Source of the DNA: DAIODI01 sp046349255
GTDB lineage: Bacteria; Pseudomonadota; Alphaproteobacteria; Rhizobiales; Aestuariivirgaceae
Reading direction: 5' to 3'
Assembly (NCBI GenBank): GCA_046349255.1
Contig: JAXMCR010000002.1
Location: forward strand, 434,001 to 498,000
DNA: 64,000 bases
Shown: in pieces, positions 46,700 to 55,530 of the stretch
How positions within the stretch are numbered: position 1 is the first letter of the stretch
Layout: every line of letters starts with the position of its first letter
Program-made: the position numbers and the translations under genes
The notes under the pieces: generated by a model
What the model saw: the letters and a program-made list of their open reading frames with translations, nothing else
The model's database searches: none
Told to the model about the DNA's origin: nothing

Positions 46700-47102
46700 C
46701 CGAGCCGCTCTGCAGTTCAGCGTCGCATGGATCCTCGGGTCGAGCCCGAAGATGACAAAGAACAACCCGCCAATGCGGTACTGGCCTCAGATTGCATCAT
46801 CCGCATCTCATCATCCTCGGGCTTGACCCGAGGATCCTTCTGCCACGCGAAATGGATGGCCGGGATGGGCCCGGCCATGACGTTGTGGCGGTCAGCTATC
46901 CACCGATTGTCATCCTCGGGCTTGACCCGAGGATCCTTCTACCACGCGAAAAGGATGGCCGGGATGGGCCCGGCCATGACGTTGTGGCGGTCAGCTAGCC
47001 ACCGATTGTCATCCTTAGGCTTGACCCGAGGATCCATTCTGCCACTGCAAAAAGGATGGCCGGGACGGGCCCGGCCATGACGAACGGTGATGTCTATGGG
47101 CG
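46700..47102. repeat. 403-bp noncoding gap with a 99-bp tandem repeat
   Basis: This is the longest gene-free stretch. It holds three direct copies starting at 46811, 46910 and 47009, an exact 99-base period. The first two are nearly identical; the third is diverged and shortened, ending near 47082. Each begins TCATCCTCGGGCTTGACCCG (itself a hairpin, CCTCGGG/CCCGAGG) and contains a second hairpin, ATGGCCGGG/CCCGGCCAT. An inverted half-copy lies at 46727-46756 (ATGGATCCTCGGGT). No coding capacity is seen. Confidence 0.9.
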
Positions 47103-48497
47103 TCACGCCGCGGCGCGGAGGTTTTCCTTGGCGACCCAGGCCTCGGTGTCGTTCAGCGCCTTCTCGTAGAGATCGAACATCTCGTCGACCTCACCCTCGC
47201 CGATGATCAGCGGCGGGCAGAGCGCCACCGCGTCGCCGAGCATGCGGCAGATCAGGCCGCGGTCCTGGGCGAACTTCACCGCCTGCGCGCCGACGCCCTT
47301 CTTCGGGTCGAACGGGCGCTTGGTCTTCTTGTCGGCGACGAGCTCGCACGCGCCGATCAGACCGACGCCGCGCGCCTCGCCCACCAGCGGATGATCCGCC
47401 AGCCGCTTGAGGTGCGCCTGGAAGCGCTGGCCGACCTTGGCGGCATGCGCGTAGATGCCGTCGCGCTCGTAGATCTCGATCACCTTGAGCGCTACCGCCG
47501 ACGCCACCGGATGCGCCGTGTACGTATAGCCGTGGCCGAACGTGCCGATCTTCTTCGACTGCTCGAGCATCGCCTGGTAGAGCTCTTCCTCGATGGTGAT
47601 CGCGCCGAGCGGGAAGTAGGCGGACGTGATCGCCTTCGCCATCGAGACCGACGTCGGCTTGTAGTCGACCGTCTGCGAGCCGAACGGGTTGCCGGTGCGC
47701 CCGAAGCCACAGATCACCTCGTCGGCGATCATGCGCACGTCGTACTTCGCCAGCACCTTCTGGATCTTGGCGAAGTAGCCCTTCGGCGGCACGATCACGC
47801 CGCCGGCGCCCATGATCGGCTCGGCGATGAAGGCGGCGATCGTCTCCGGTCCCTCGCGATGGATCAGGTCCTCGAGATCCTTCGCCATGCGGTCGGCGAA
47901 CTGCTCCTCGGTCTCGCCCGCTTCGCCGAAGCGGTAGTAGTGCGGGCACGAGGTGTGGAGGATGTTCTTGATCGGCAGGTCGAAGTCGGTGTGCACCGCC
48001 GGCAAACCGGTCAGCGAGCCCGAGGCCACCGTCACGCCGTGATAGCCCTTGATGCGGGAGATCAGCTTCTTCTTCTCGTGCTTGCCGCGGGCGTTGTTGT
48101 AGTACCAGGTGAGCTTCACCTGCATGTCGTTCGATTCAGAGCCCGAGGAGCAGAACAGCACCTTCGAGGCTTCGCAGGGCACGATCTCCTTGAGCTTCTC
48201 GGCGAGCTCGATCGCGAGGTCGTTCGACTTGTGACCGAAGAGATGCGTGTACGGAAGACGGGCCATCTGCTTGGCCGCCGCCTCGACGATCTCCATGTTG
48301 CCGTAACCGAGCGAGGTGCACCACAGGCCGGCAAGCCCTTCGAGGTACCGCTTGCCGTCACTGTCGTAGACGTAGACGCCCTTGCCCTCCTCGAGCACCA
48401 GCGGCCCGATCTCGCGGTGGCGCGCGAGGTTCGTGTAGGGGTGAATGACGGTTTCGATATCGCGGACGGCGAGGTTCGACAGTTTCGACATGGACAA
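47103..48497 (-). CDS. class III omega-aminotransferase (pyruvate-dependent type)
   Basis: PLP enzyme transferring an amino group from an omega-amine (beta-alanine, putrescine, taurine or similar) to pyruvate or a related acceptor. Class III landmarks are FCSSGSESNDMQVKLTWYY, SRIKGYHGVTVASGSLTG, IADEVICGFGRTGNPFGS with the PLP-binding Asp259, and Lys288 in SMAKAITSAYFPLGA. Length is 464 residues. A second start two codons later is possible. It is divergent from the amidase gene with a 140-base region between them; a link to amine or amide catabolism is plausible. Confidence 0.9.
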   Translation of the reverse strand: MSMSKLSNLAVRDIETVIHPYTNLARHREIGPLVLEEGKGVYVYDSDGKRYLEGLAGLWCTSLGYGNMEIVEAAAKQMARLPYTHLFGHKSNDLAIELAEKLKEIVPCEASKVLFCSSGSESNDMQVKLTWYYNNARGKHEKKKLISRIKGYHGVTVASGSLTGLPAVHTDFDLPIKNILHTSCPHYYRFGEAGETEEQFADRMAKDLEDLIHREGPETIAAFIAEPIMGAGGVIVPPKGYFAKIQKVLAKYDVRMIADEVICGFGRTGNPFGSQTVDYKPTSVSMAKAITSAYFPLGAITIEEELYQAMLEQSKKIGTFGHGYTYTAHPVASAVALKVIEIYERDGIYAHAAKVGQRFQAHLKRLADHPLVGEARGVGLIGACELVADKKTKRPFDPKKGVGAQAVKFAQDRGLICRMLGDAVALCPPLIIGEGEVDEMFDLYEKALNDTEAWVAKENLRAAA

Positions 48498-48637
48498 CTC
48501 CGGGAACGGCTTGTATCGCGCAACGCCGCGCTTCAGAGCGCCTTCGGGGCCGGCGGCTTGCAGTCAGTGGTTTCTGGGATAGTCTGTCTTCAGGTGAAGA
48601 TCAATTGCCGGCAGGAATTCCGGCGGCGGGGGCAGGT

Positions 48638-50053
48638 ATGCAGGAGTTGACGCGGCAGTCGGCGGTTACGGTGGTCGAAGCCCTGCGCGTAGGAAAAGTT
48701 TCCCCGCTCGAATGCCTCGACGCTCTGGAGGCCCGCATCCGGGCGGTCGACACTCAGGTGAATGCGCTGCCGACCCTATGCTTCGACCGCGCCCGTGAAC
48801 ATGCGCGGCGGCTGATGCGGAGGCCGCCTGCGGATCGCGGATTGCTGGCCGGGCTTCCGGTGCCGATCAAGGATCTTGCCGACGTGCAGGGCGTGCGGTC
48901 GACGCAAGGGTCGCCGATCTTCGCGGACAGGATAGCCGAGACGTCCGACGTCCTCGTCACCCATGTCGAAGGCAACGGCGGCGTCGTCTACGGCATGACC
49001 AACACGCCCGAGTTCGGCGCCGGCGCGAACACGTTCAACGAGGTGTTCGGGCGCACGCTCAACCCGTGGAACACGGCGCGATCGGCGGCAGGATCGTCCG
49101 GCGGCGCCGCGGTAGCGCTCGCGACCGGCATGGCCTGGGTCGCGCACGGCTCCGATATGGGCGGCTCGTTGCGCAACCCGGCGAGCTTCTGCGGCGTCGT
49201 CGGATTTCGCCCCTCGCCCGGGCGCGTCGCGGCAACACCCGGCGCCTCGATCGGCAACCTGCTCTCGGTCGACGGCCCGTTGGGCCGCACCGTTGCCGAC
49301 ACTGCGTTGCTGTTCGATGCGATGGCGGGCGAGGAATGGGTCGATCCGCTCTCCATGCCGAAGGGCACCGCGAGCTATCTTGCGGCCGCCCGCTCCGGCA
49401 AGCGCCCGCGCCGCGTAGCGGTCAGCCGCGACCTCGGCATCACGCCGGTCGAGCCGGAGGTCGCGGACGCCGTGATGCGCGCTGCCCGCGCGCTCGAATC
49501 GCACGGCGTGATCGTGGAGGAAGCCCATCCGGACTTTTCGGAGGCGCACGCGTGCTTCCAGACCCTGCGCGCGGTGTCGTTCGCCACCTGGGGGCGGATC
49601 CTCATGGCGGAGCATCGCGACAAGCTGAAGCCGGAAGTCATCTGGAACATCGAGAAGGGACTGAACCTCACTGGCGAGGAGATCGTGAAGGCCGAGGCGC
49701 AGCGGGCCGAGATGTTCCGGCGCACGCTCGCCTTCTTCGAAACGTACGATCTGCTGCTCTGTCCGGCGACGATCACCGCCGCCTTCCCGGTCGAGCAACG
49801 CTACCTTGCGCAATGCAACGGCCACACGTTCGAGACCTACATCGATTGGCTCGCCATCGTGTACGCGATCACGCTCGTCGCCTGCCCGGCGATCTCGATC
49901 CCCTGCGGCTTCACGCGCGAAGACCTGCCGATCGGGCTGCAGGTGGTGGCGCCGCCGCATGGCGATGCGCGGCTGCTCGCCGGCGCGCAGTTCATCGAGG
50001 ACGTGCTCGGTCTCGGCGCGATCACGCCGATCGACCCGCGCCCTGCCCGCTGA
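48638..50053 (+). CDS. amidase (amidase-signature family)
   Basis: Ser-cisSer-Lys hydrolase of a carboxylic amide. The triad is visible: Lys78 in GLPVPIKDLADV, Ser153 in SAAGSSGGAAVAL, and nucleophile Ser177 in GSDMGGSLRNPA. Length is 471 residues. The start is the ATG at 48638 (MQELTRQSAV), preceded by a G-rich stretch. An acyl-CoA ligase follows after 17 bases, so an amide could be hydrolysed and the acid activated in sequence. The natural substrate is not evident. Confidence 0.9.
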   Translation: MQELTRQSAVTVVEALRVGKVSPLECLDALEARIRAVDTQVNALPTLCFDRAREHARRLMRRPPADRGLLAGLPVPIKDLADVQGVRSTQGSPIFADRIAETSDVLVTHVEGNGGVVYGMTNTPEFGAGANTFNEVFGRTLNPWNTARSAAGSSGGAAVALATGMAWVAHGSDMGGSLRNPASFCGVVGFRPSPGRVAATPGASIGNLLSVDGPLGRTVADTALLFDAMAGEEWVDPLSMPKGTASYLAAARSGKRPRRVAVSRDLGITPVEPEVADAVMRAARALESHGVIVEEAHPDFSEAHACFQTLRAVSFATWGRILMAEHRDKLKPEVIWNIEKGLNLTGEEIVKAEAQRAEMFRRTLAFFETYDLLLCPATITAAFPVEQRYLAQCNGHTFETYIDWLAIVYAITLVACPAISIPCGFTREDLPIGLQVVAPPHGDARLLAGAQFIEDVLGLGAITPIDPRPAR

Positions 50054-50070
50054 AGAAAGGAGAACCGTCC

Positions 50071-51711
50071 GTGCAAGGACTGATGCAGGACTGGCCGCTT
50101 CTGGTCTCGACCATCGTCGAACATGCCGCCCGCTGGCACGGCGAGCAGGAGGTCGTCTCGCGCACCGTGGAAGGGCCGATCCACCGCTACACCTACGCCG
50201 ATCTGGACCGCCGTTCGCGGATGCTGTCGAGTGCCGCGCAGAAACGGCTTGGCGTGAAGCACGGCGACGTCGTGGCCACGATGGCGTGGAACACCTATCG
50301 CCACCTCGAGTGCTGGTACGGATTGATGGGGATCGGCGCTGTCGTCCACACGCTGAACCCGCGACTCTTTGCCGATCAGCTCGTCTACATCGCCAACCAC
50401 GCCGAGGACCAGTGGGTGTTTCTCGACCTGACCTTCGTGCCGATCCTCGAAGGCATCGCCGACCGGCTGCCGAAGGTGAAGGGCTACGTCGTGATGACGG
50501 ACGAAGCCCACATGCCGAAGGACACGAAGCTTCCGAACGCGATCGCCTACGAGACGCTTCTGGCCGAAGGCGATGCGGGCCTCCTCTGGCCGAAGCTCGA
50601 CGAGAATACGGCGTGCGGCATGTGCTACACGTCCGGCACGACCGGAAACCCGAAGGGTGTCGTCTACTCCCACCGCTCCAACGTGCTGCACGCGCTGATC
50701 ACCTGCGGCGGCGATTCCGTCGGGCTTTCCTCGCGCGAGACGATGATGCCGGTCGTCCCGATGTTCCACGCCAACGCGTGGTCGTTCGCCTACTCCGCGC
50801 CGATGGCAGGGGCGAAGTTCGTATTGCCAGGCCCCCGCATGGACGGCGCGGCGATCTACGAGTTGCTCGACACCGAGCGCGTGTCGTTCACCGCCGCCGT
50901 GCCGACGGTGTGGCTGATGCTGCTCCAGTACCTCGACAATAATCCGCATCTCGCGCTGCCCTACCTGAAGCGGGTCGCCATCGGCGGCTCGGCGTGCCCG
51001 GAAGCGCTGATGAAGGCGTTCATCGAACGCTACGATACGGACGTACTCCACGCGTGGGGCATGACCGAGACGAGCCCGCTCGGAACGATCTGTACGCTGA
51101 AGGCCTCCTCCGACCGGCTGGGTGAGGAAATCCGCTGGCAGCAGAAGCTGAAGCAGGGTCGGCCGACCTTCGGCGTCGAGATGAAGATTACCGACGACGA
51201 GAACCGCACGCTGCCGCACGATGGCAAGACGTTCGGCCGGCTGAAGGTGAAGGGGCCGGCGATCGCGCGCGCCTACTTCAAGGGCGAAGGGAATGCCGCC
51301 TTCGACGCCGACGGCTGGTTCGACACGGGCGACGTCGCGACGATCGACGAGTACGGCTTCATGCAGATCACCGATCGCTCGAAGGACGTAATCAAGTCGG
51401 GCGGCGAGTGGATCTCGTCGATCGATCTCGAGAACATCGCGGTCGGCTGCCCGGGCATCCTCGAAGCGGCGGCGATCGGCCTGCCGCATCCGAAGTGGGG
51501 GGAACGTCCGCTGCTCGTCTGCGTGCGCAAGAAGGAGGCTCATGTGACGGCCGACGACGTGCTCGCCCACCTCAACGGCAAGATCGCGACCTGGTGGCGA
51601 CCGGACGCCGTGGAGTTCGTCGACGAGATTCCGCATACGGCGACCGGCAAGATCTCGAAGCTCACCCTGCGCGATCGTTTCAGGGACTACCGCCTGCCAG
51701 GCACCGAATAG
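50071..51711 (+). CDS. long/medium-chain fatty acid--CoA ligase
   Basis: AMP-forming acyl-CoA synthetase of the ANL superfamily. The P-loop YTSGTTGNPKGVVYSHR lies at about residues 186-202, the adenylate motif is AWGMTETSPLG, and the hinge is DRSKDVIKSGGEWISS. The C-terminal catalytic Lys lies in PHTATGKISKLTLRD. Length is 546 residues from a GTG at 50071 with AAGGAG upstream. The open frame continues upstream through the amidase gene in another frame, but this is not a fusion. Chain length is not determinable. Confidence 0.92.
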   Translation: MQGLMQDWPLLVSTIVEHAARWHGEQEVVSRTVEGPIHRYTYADLDRRSRMLSSAAQKRLGVKHGDVVATMAWNTYRHLECWYGLMGIGAVVHTLNPRLFADQLVYIANHAEDQWVFLDLTFVPILEGIADRLPKVKGYVVMTDEAHMPKDTKLPNAIAYETLLAEGDAGLLWPKLDENTACGMCYTSGTTGNPKGVVYSHRSNVLHALITCGGDSVGLSSRETMMPVVPMFHANAWSFAYSAPMAGAKFVLPGPRMDGAAIYELLDTERVSFTAAVPTVWLMLLQYLDNNPHLALPYLKRVAIGGSACPEALMKAFIERYDTDVLHAWGMTETSPLGTICTLKASSDRLGEEIRWQQKLKQGRPTFGVEMKITDDENRTLPHDGKTFGRLKVKGPAIARAYFKGEGNAAFDADGWFDTGDVATIDEYGFMQITDRSKDVIKSGGEWISSIDLENIAVGCPGILEAAAIGLPHPKWGERPLLVCVRKKEAHVTADDVLAHLNGKIATWWRPDAVEFVDEIPHTATGKISKLTLRDRFRDYRLPGTE

Positions 51712-51712
51712 G

Positions 51713-52624
51713 CTAGACCGCCGCGTACCGGCGAAGGGCTGGATCCGCGTCGTCGTCGAGCGCTCGCACCTTTGCCTGCTCGATCAGGTGTTCGACATGC
51801 GCCAGCGTGGAGAGCCCCGCGGCCGCGTGAAGCTTCGGGTCGAGCCCCTTGTAGACGAGCGGCACTATGTGGCCGACGCGCTGGTGTCCGGCGCGGATCG
51901 CTTCGAGGATCGCCGTTTCGCGCATCTGGCGGTGCGCAAGGTACGCGCGCGCAAAGCTCTGCGGCTTCGCCTTCGGCGGTCCGTGGCCCGGCAGGTAGAG
52001 CTCGTCGTTTGCCCGCTCGATCAGCGTCCGCAGCGACGCCATGTAGCTCGCCATGTGGCCGTCGGGCGGGGCGATCACGCTCGTCGCCCATGCCATCACG
52101 TGGTCGCCGGTGAACAGCGTGCGCTCCGCGTCGAGCGCGTAGGCCATGTGGTTCGACGTATGGCCGGGCGTGAACACCGCCTCGAGCCGGAAGCCGTCGC
52201 CGTCGATCGGATCCCCGTGCCGCACGGCGACGTCGGGAACGAACGCATGGTCGCCGGAGGCGTCGAGCCGCAGCCCTTCGGGAGCCGGTCGCCCGGCGCC
52301 GTGCGGCCCGAAGCCGTAGGTCTTCGCGCCAGTCTCGGCCTGGAGGCGTCGGGCGAGCGGGGAATGATCCGCATGCGTATGGGTAATCACGATGTGCGAC
52401 ACACGTTCGCCGGCCGTTGCGGCGCGGATCGCCGCGTAGTGCGCGTCGTTCTCCGGGCCGGGATCGATGACGGCGACCGCACCGCGCCCGACGAGATAGG
52501 TGTTCGTGCCGCTGCCAGTAAATGGACCAGGATTGTTGCAGGCTATGCGACGCACGAGCGCCGAAAGCTGCATCGGCTCGCCATATCGTGGCTCGAACGC
52601 CGTATCGAAATCGATGTCGCTCAT
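51713..52624 (-). CDS. MBL-fold metallo-hydrolase (LACTB2-like)
   Basis: Metallo-beta-lactamase-fold protein of 303 residues. The binuclear metal motif is THTHADHSP (His82, His84, Asp86, His87). Further ligands lie in FTPGHTSNHMAY and in LFTGDHVMAW. The C-terminal winged-helix-like part with YLAHRQMRETAILEAI is typical of LACTB2-like enzymes, some of which are RNases. The physiological substrate is unknown. It is convergent with the acyl-CoA ligase (one base between the stops). Confidence 0.87.
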   Translation of the reverse strand: MSDIDFDTAFEPRYGEPMQLSALVRRIACNNPGPFTGSGTNTYLVGRGAVAVIDPGPENDAHYAAIRAATAGERVSHIVITHTHADHSPLARRLQAETGAKTYGFGPHGAGRPAPEGLRLDASGDHAFVPDVAVRHGDPIDGDGFRLEAVFTPGHTSNHMAYALDAERTLFTGDHVMAWATSVIAPPDGHMASYMASLRTLIERANDELYLPGHGPPKAKPQSFARAYLAHRQMRETAILEAIRAGHQRVGHIVPLVYKGLDPKLHAAAGLSTLAHVEHLIEQAKVRALDDDADPALRRYAAV

Positions 52625-52705
52625 CGGGGTTGATTAGCCCAGTCGAGTCCTCCCAGTATAGCCGAATCGGGATGTGCTCGGGTCGAGAGGCGGGAGAGTT
52701 TCGGC

Positions 52706-53308
52706 ATGACGATACAGAACATGACGCTGGGGCACGGCGCGGTGCTGGGAGACCGCTTCCTGGGGCGTGCGGGGGAACGCAGCCCCTTCCATACGCTCGC
52801 GGCCGTGCTTGGCGGCAGTCTGCTGCTTTGGGTCTCGGCGAAGGCGAAGGTCGACCTCGGCGCCGTACCGGTGACGCTGCAGTCGCTCGCCGTGCTGGGC
52901 CTCGGCGCAGCACTCGGGCCGCGCCTTGCCGCGCTCGCAGTCCTTACGTACCTCGCCCAGGGGGCGCTGGGGCTGCCGGTGTTTGCGGGCACGCCCGAGA
53001 AGGGCATTGGCCTCGGCTACATGCTGGGCCCGACGGGCGGGTATCTCGTGGGGTTTCTCCTCGCCGCCGTGACGATCGGCAAGCTCGCCGAACGCGGCGC
53101 GGATCGAAACACGTTCACCATGTTTTTGGCGATGCTCGCTGCGACCGCGACGATCTACGTGCCGGGCCTTCTGTGGCTTTCGGCTTTCGTCGGCTTTTCG
53201 AAGGCGGTGACGCTGGGCTTCGTGCCATTCGTGTGGGGTGACCTGATCAAGGCGGCGCTCGCAGCCGTCGCGTTCCCGGCCGTTTGGTCTGTCCTGAAGC
53301 GGATCTAA
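52706..53308 (+). CDS. bioY: biotin transporter BioY
   Basis: S-component of the biotin ECF transporter. The 200 residues contain about six hydrophobic helices. The conserved region PVTLQSLAVLGLGAALGPR is followed by YLAQGALGLPVFAG and GPTGGYLVGFLLAA, the BioY signature order. No bioM or bioN genes are adjacent, so it either works alone, as reported for solitary BioY proteins, or uses components encoded elsewhere. I saw no convincing BioR operator upstream. Confidence 0.93.
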   Translation: MTIQNMTLGHGAVLGDRFLGRAGERSPFHTLAAVLGGSLLLWVSAKAKVDLGAVPVTLQSLAVLGLGAALGPRLAALAVLTYLAQGALGLPVFAGTPEKGIGLGYMLGPTGGYLVGFLLAAVTIGKLAERGADRNTFTMFLAMLAATATIYVPGLLWLSAFVGFSKAVTLGFVPFVWGDLIKAALAAVAFPAVWSVLKRI

Positions 53309-53353
53309 CCGGCCGTCCTCGCCGGAGGTGCGGCGTTTCCGCCTGACGGGAAA

Positions 53354-53430
53354 TGGTCGGAGTGAGTGGATTCGAACCACCGACCCCCTGCTCCCGAAGC
53401 AGGTGCGCTACCAGGCTGCGCTACACTCCG
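53354..53430 (-). tRNA. tRNA-Pro (anticodon CGG)
   Basis: A 77-base cloverleaf on the minus strand. The acceptor stem is CGGAGTG/CACTCCG, the anticodon arm is CCTGC-TTCGGGA-GCAGG with CGG in the loop, the T-loop is TTCGAAT, and ACCA is encoded at the end (CCA plus discriminator A). Confidence 0.97.
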
Positions 53431-53448
53431 TTTCCCGTGGCCGGCGGC

Positions 53449-53478
53449 GTTATAGCCACAACGACGTGTGCGCCGCAA
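53449..53478 (-). promoter_or_regulatory. candidate promoter of tRNA-Pro
   Basis: On the minus strand, TTGCGG (53478-53473) and TATAAC (53454-53449) with an 18-base spacer. The -10 ends 19 bases before the tRNA 5' end. Confidence 0.45.
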
Positions 53479-53504
53479 GCCGCATCGAACCGGCTTCGCC
53501 ACAA

Positions 53505-53533
53505 TTGCCCGCCGCCCCGGCCGCCGCTATATG
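53505..53533 (+). promoter_or_regulatory. candidate promoter of tRNA-Gln
   Basis: TTGCCC (53505-53510) and TATATG (53528-53533) with a 17-base spacer, 25 bases before the tRNA. Confidence 0.5.
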
Positions 53534-53558
53534 GAGCGCGCGATTCCGCACACTGCGG

Positions 53559-53633
53559 TGGGGCGTAGCCAAGCGGTAAGGCAGCGGATTTTGATTCCGC
53601 CATACCCAGGTTCGAATCCTGGCGCCCCAGCCA
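53559..53633 (+). tRNA. tRNA-Gln (anticodon TTG)
   Basis: A 75-base cloverleaf. The acceptor stem is TGGGGCG/CGCCCCA, the anticodon arm is GCGGA-TTTTGAT-TCCGC with TTG in the loop, the T-arm is CCAGG-TTCGAAT-CCTGG, and CCA is encoded. Confidence 0.97.
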
Positions 53634-53636
53634 GTC

Positions 53637-53669
53637 CATCAGGTGTCCGATATCGTTCGTCGGCTGATG
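53637..53669 (+). terminator. weak hairpin after tRNA-Gln
   Basis: CATCAG/CTGATG with an inner CCGA/TCGG pair and a bulge, followed only by CGCTGTTTG. It may end or process the tRNA transcript; the U-run is poor. Confidence 0.3.
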
Positions 53670-53731
53670 CGCTGTTTGCCCTTCGACGTGGACGTCGACC
53701 GTCGCCGCGCACGGGCCGCTGCGGTGCGGAT

Positions 53732-54781
53732 CTAGTCCTTCAGATATGTCCGCAGGAACGTTCGCCACTTGCTTCGCGCGAGGATCGACTCGGGCGCTTC
53801 GGGGATGCGATCCTGGAAATTGTGGATCATGCCCTCGTAGAGGTCGAGCTTCACAGGCACCCCGGCGTTGTCGAGTGCCTGATAGAACCGGACGAAGCCG
53901 CTCAACAGCGTTTCCTTCAAGCCCCCCTGGATCAACGTCGGCGGGAACCCCTTCGAGAAGTCGCCATAGACCGGGGACGCATAGGGATGCTTCTGATCGA
54001 CCGGATCGGCGAACGCGGCCGCTGCGAAGACGCCCTGTCGTTCGTAGAGCTGGTTCGGGTCCGCGTCGTGCAGCGTGGTTTCAGTATCACCGCTCGGAGT
54101 GACGTCGAGCCACGGCGAGACGAGCAGCGCCGCTGCAGGCATGCCGATGCCACGGTCCCGCATCTTCAGAACTGTAGCCGCAGCCAGGCCGCCTCCCGAA
54201 GAGTCGCCGTAGATTGCCGTGTCGACGAGCGCCTGACCGCCTGCCAACAATCCCTTGATTGCGGAAACAACCTGATCGGACATTGCATCGAACTTCACGT
54301 GGGGGGCGAGCGTGTAGTCGACCGAGATCACCCTCAACCCGGTTTCGTGCGCAAAGATCACAGCCCGTCCGAGGGAGGACTCTGCGCTGTACATCACATG
54401 CGCGCCGCCATGGGTGTATACGACGGCTTTTCCATCATCGCGCCAGCCGCCAGGGCGCACGTCGATTACCGGAATGCCTCCAAGTTCGCCGCGGATAGCC
54501 TCGTGGGGAAAGCGTTTCAGCAAAGGCTCCGACTTTGCCTTGCCGTCCGCCTCGGCCCAAGCCTGCAGCTTGCGCCAGCCCTCGATGTCCGAGGCAGCCG
54601 GAAAGGCGGGCTTCGTAGCGGGGTCCGGCAGCGTCGCCATGACCCTTTGAGCCTCAAGCGAGACTGTCGGCGGGATGTGAACATAGCTTCGCGGCTCCGG
54701 CTGATCACCCACGTGCACCTCCGTCAAATGCCTCTCCAAGGTTGGGAATGGTGGCGGACGAGTTGGCAATGGGAATGACAT
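53732..54781 (-). CDS. alpha/beta hydrolase (hormone-sensitive-lipase-type esterase)
   Basis: Serine esterase of the HSL group. The oxyanion motif is YTHGGAHVMYS, the nucleophile elbow is GDSSGGGLAAA, and the catalytic Asp and His are near LDLYEGMIHNFQ. The start chosen is MSFPLPTRP at 54781, giving 349 residues, the normal HSL size. In-frame Met codons at 54883 and 54994 would lengthen it without family support, and no strong ribosome-binding site decides. A palindrome lies 27 bases upstream. It is divergent from a small membrane protein gene. The substrate is unknown. Confidence 0.82.
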   Translation of the reverse strand: MSFPLPTRPPPFPTLERHLTEVHVGDQPEPRSYVHIPPTVSLEAQRVMATLPDPATKPAFPAASDIEGWRKLQAWAEADGKAKSEPLLKRFPHEAIRGELGGIPVIDVRPGGWRDDGKAVVYTHGGAHVMYSAESSLGRAVIFAHETGLRVISVDYTLAPHVKFDAMSDQVVSAIKGLLAGGQALVDTAIYGDSSGGGLAAATVLKMRDRGIGMPAAALLVSPWLDVTPSGDTETTLHDADPNQLYERQGVFAAAAFADPVDQKHPYASPVYGDFSKGFPPTLIQGGLKETLLSGFVRFYQALDNAGVPVKLDLYEGMIHNFQDRIPEAPESILARSKWRTFLRTYLKD

Positions 54782-54807
54782 TTTCTGCAGTTGACCAAAA
54801 AAGCTTA

Positions 54808-54823
54808 CTGAACCGGCGTTCAG
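54808..54823. promoter_or_regulatory. palindromic operator-like site between the esterase and membrane protein genes
   Basis: CTGAACCGGCGTTCAG has 6-bp inverted arms around CGGC. The pattern resembles TetR-type operators of the GAAC-N4-GTTC kind. No regulator gene is adjacent, so control is only inferred. Confidence 0.3.
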
Positions 54824-54948
54824 CGCACCTGCGGCACCAACGCCAAGCACATGGAGATGGGCGTCTGCGGATAACCACACATTCATCGGCCACACGCTAT
54901 GAAGGCCGCGAGTGCAATAGTGATCGCTACCCTTTCGGAAAGACGCCC

Positions 54949-55425
54949 GTGATCGGCCAGCGCGAGCCATATCGGATCCTCCGGCGATATCCACCGGCCG
55001 GCCGCCTCCTGATGGCTTCGCTCGGTCTTTTCTGCATTGTCATGCCGGCGTGGGATCTGCGCCACGCCTTCCATTCGTTCGGCTGGTGGACGCTGTTCTT
55101 CGGGGTGATCGTTGCGGGCGCATGGTCGGTGGGCTTCTCGTTACTATCGAGCGCGATCGCCGGTGACAGCGAGTCGTGGTCCATCGAAGACGGAACGATG
55201 CTCCTGGAGCGCGTCTCACCGCTGCGTCGCCGCATCGATCTCATCCGCGGCGAGGACGTGGCGCACATAAGTCTCCGTACTGTCGACTGGGACAGCGGGT
55301 CGGACACGTACCGCGTGGTCATCCATCTGCGATCGGGCGAAAAGCTCGAAACGCCGGACTACGAGTCAGTAGCGAAGGCGGAGGGCATCAGGGTTGAACT
55401 TCGCCGAGAATTACGCCTTCCGTAG
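54949..55425 (+). CDS. small membrane protein, hypothetical
   Basis: A 158-residue protein with two hydrophobic segments (about residues 22-38 and 46-68), followed by a hydrophilic tail of about 90 residues. The tail contains WSIEDGTMLLERVSPLRR and DTYRVVIHLRSGEKLETPDYE, which look like the beta strands of a PH-like domain. The start chosen is a GTG at 54949 (VIGQREPYRI), with only a weak GGAAAG upstream; the true start is uncertain. I do not recognise a family. Confidence 0.55.
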   Translation: MIGQREPYRILRRYPPAGRLLMASLGLFCIVMPAWDLRHAFHSFGWWTLFFGVIVAGAWSVGFSLLSSAIAGDSESWSIEDGTMLLERVSPLRRRIDLIRGEDVAHISLRTVDWDSGSDTYRVVIHLRSGEKLETPDYESVAKAEGIRVELRRELRLP

Positions 55426-55530
55426 CGGCTGCCTCGGGCGTCCGCCAGGCGAGTGTCTTGCCATGTCCTAGCGACCGCGTGCAATTTCAAGCAGGTTGAC
55501 TGCCCCCTTGAATTGAAAACGGAGAGGCTC

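Noticed and set aside
46811..47082. CRISPR-like repeats
   Set aside because: The copies are directly adjacent with a 99-base period and no unique spacers, and no cas genes are present.
49066..50070. Apparent fusion of an N-terminal extension to the acyl-CoA ligase
   Set aside because: The extension is the amidase gene read in another frame. The GTG at 50071 with AAGGAG marks the real start.
52625..52705. BioR operator or strong promoter before bioY
   Set aside because: No TTATMKATAA-like palindrome is found, and the best hexamers (TTGATT, TATAGC) are 21 bases apart.
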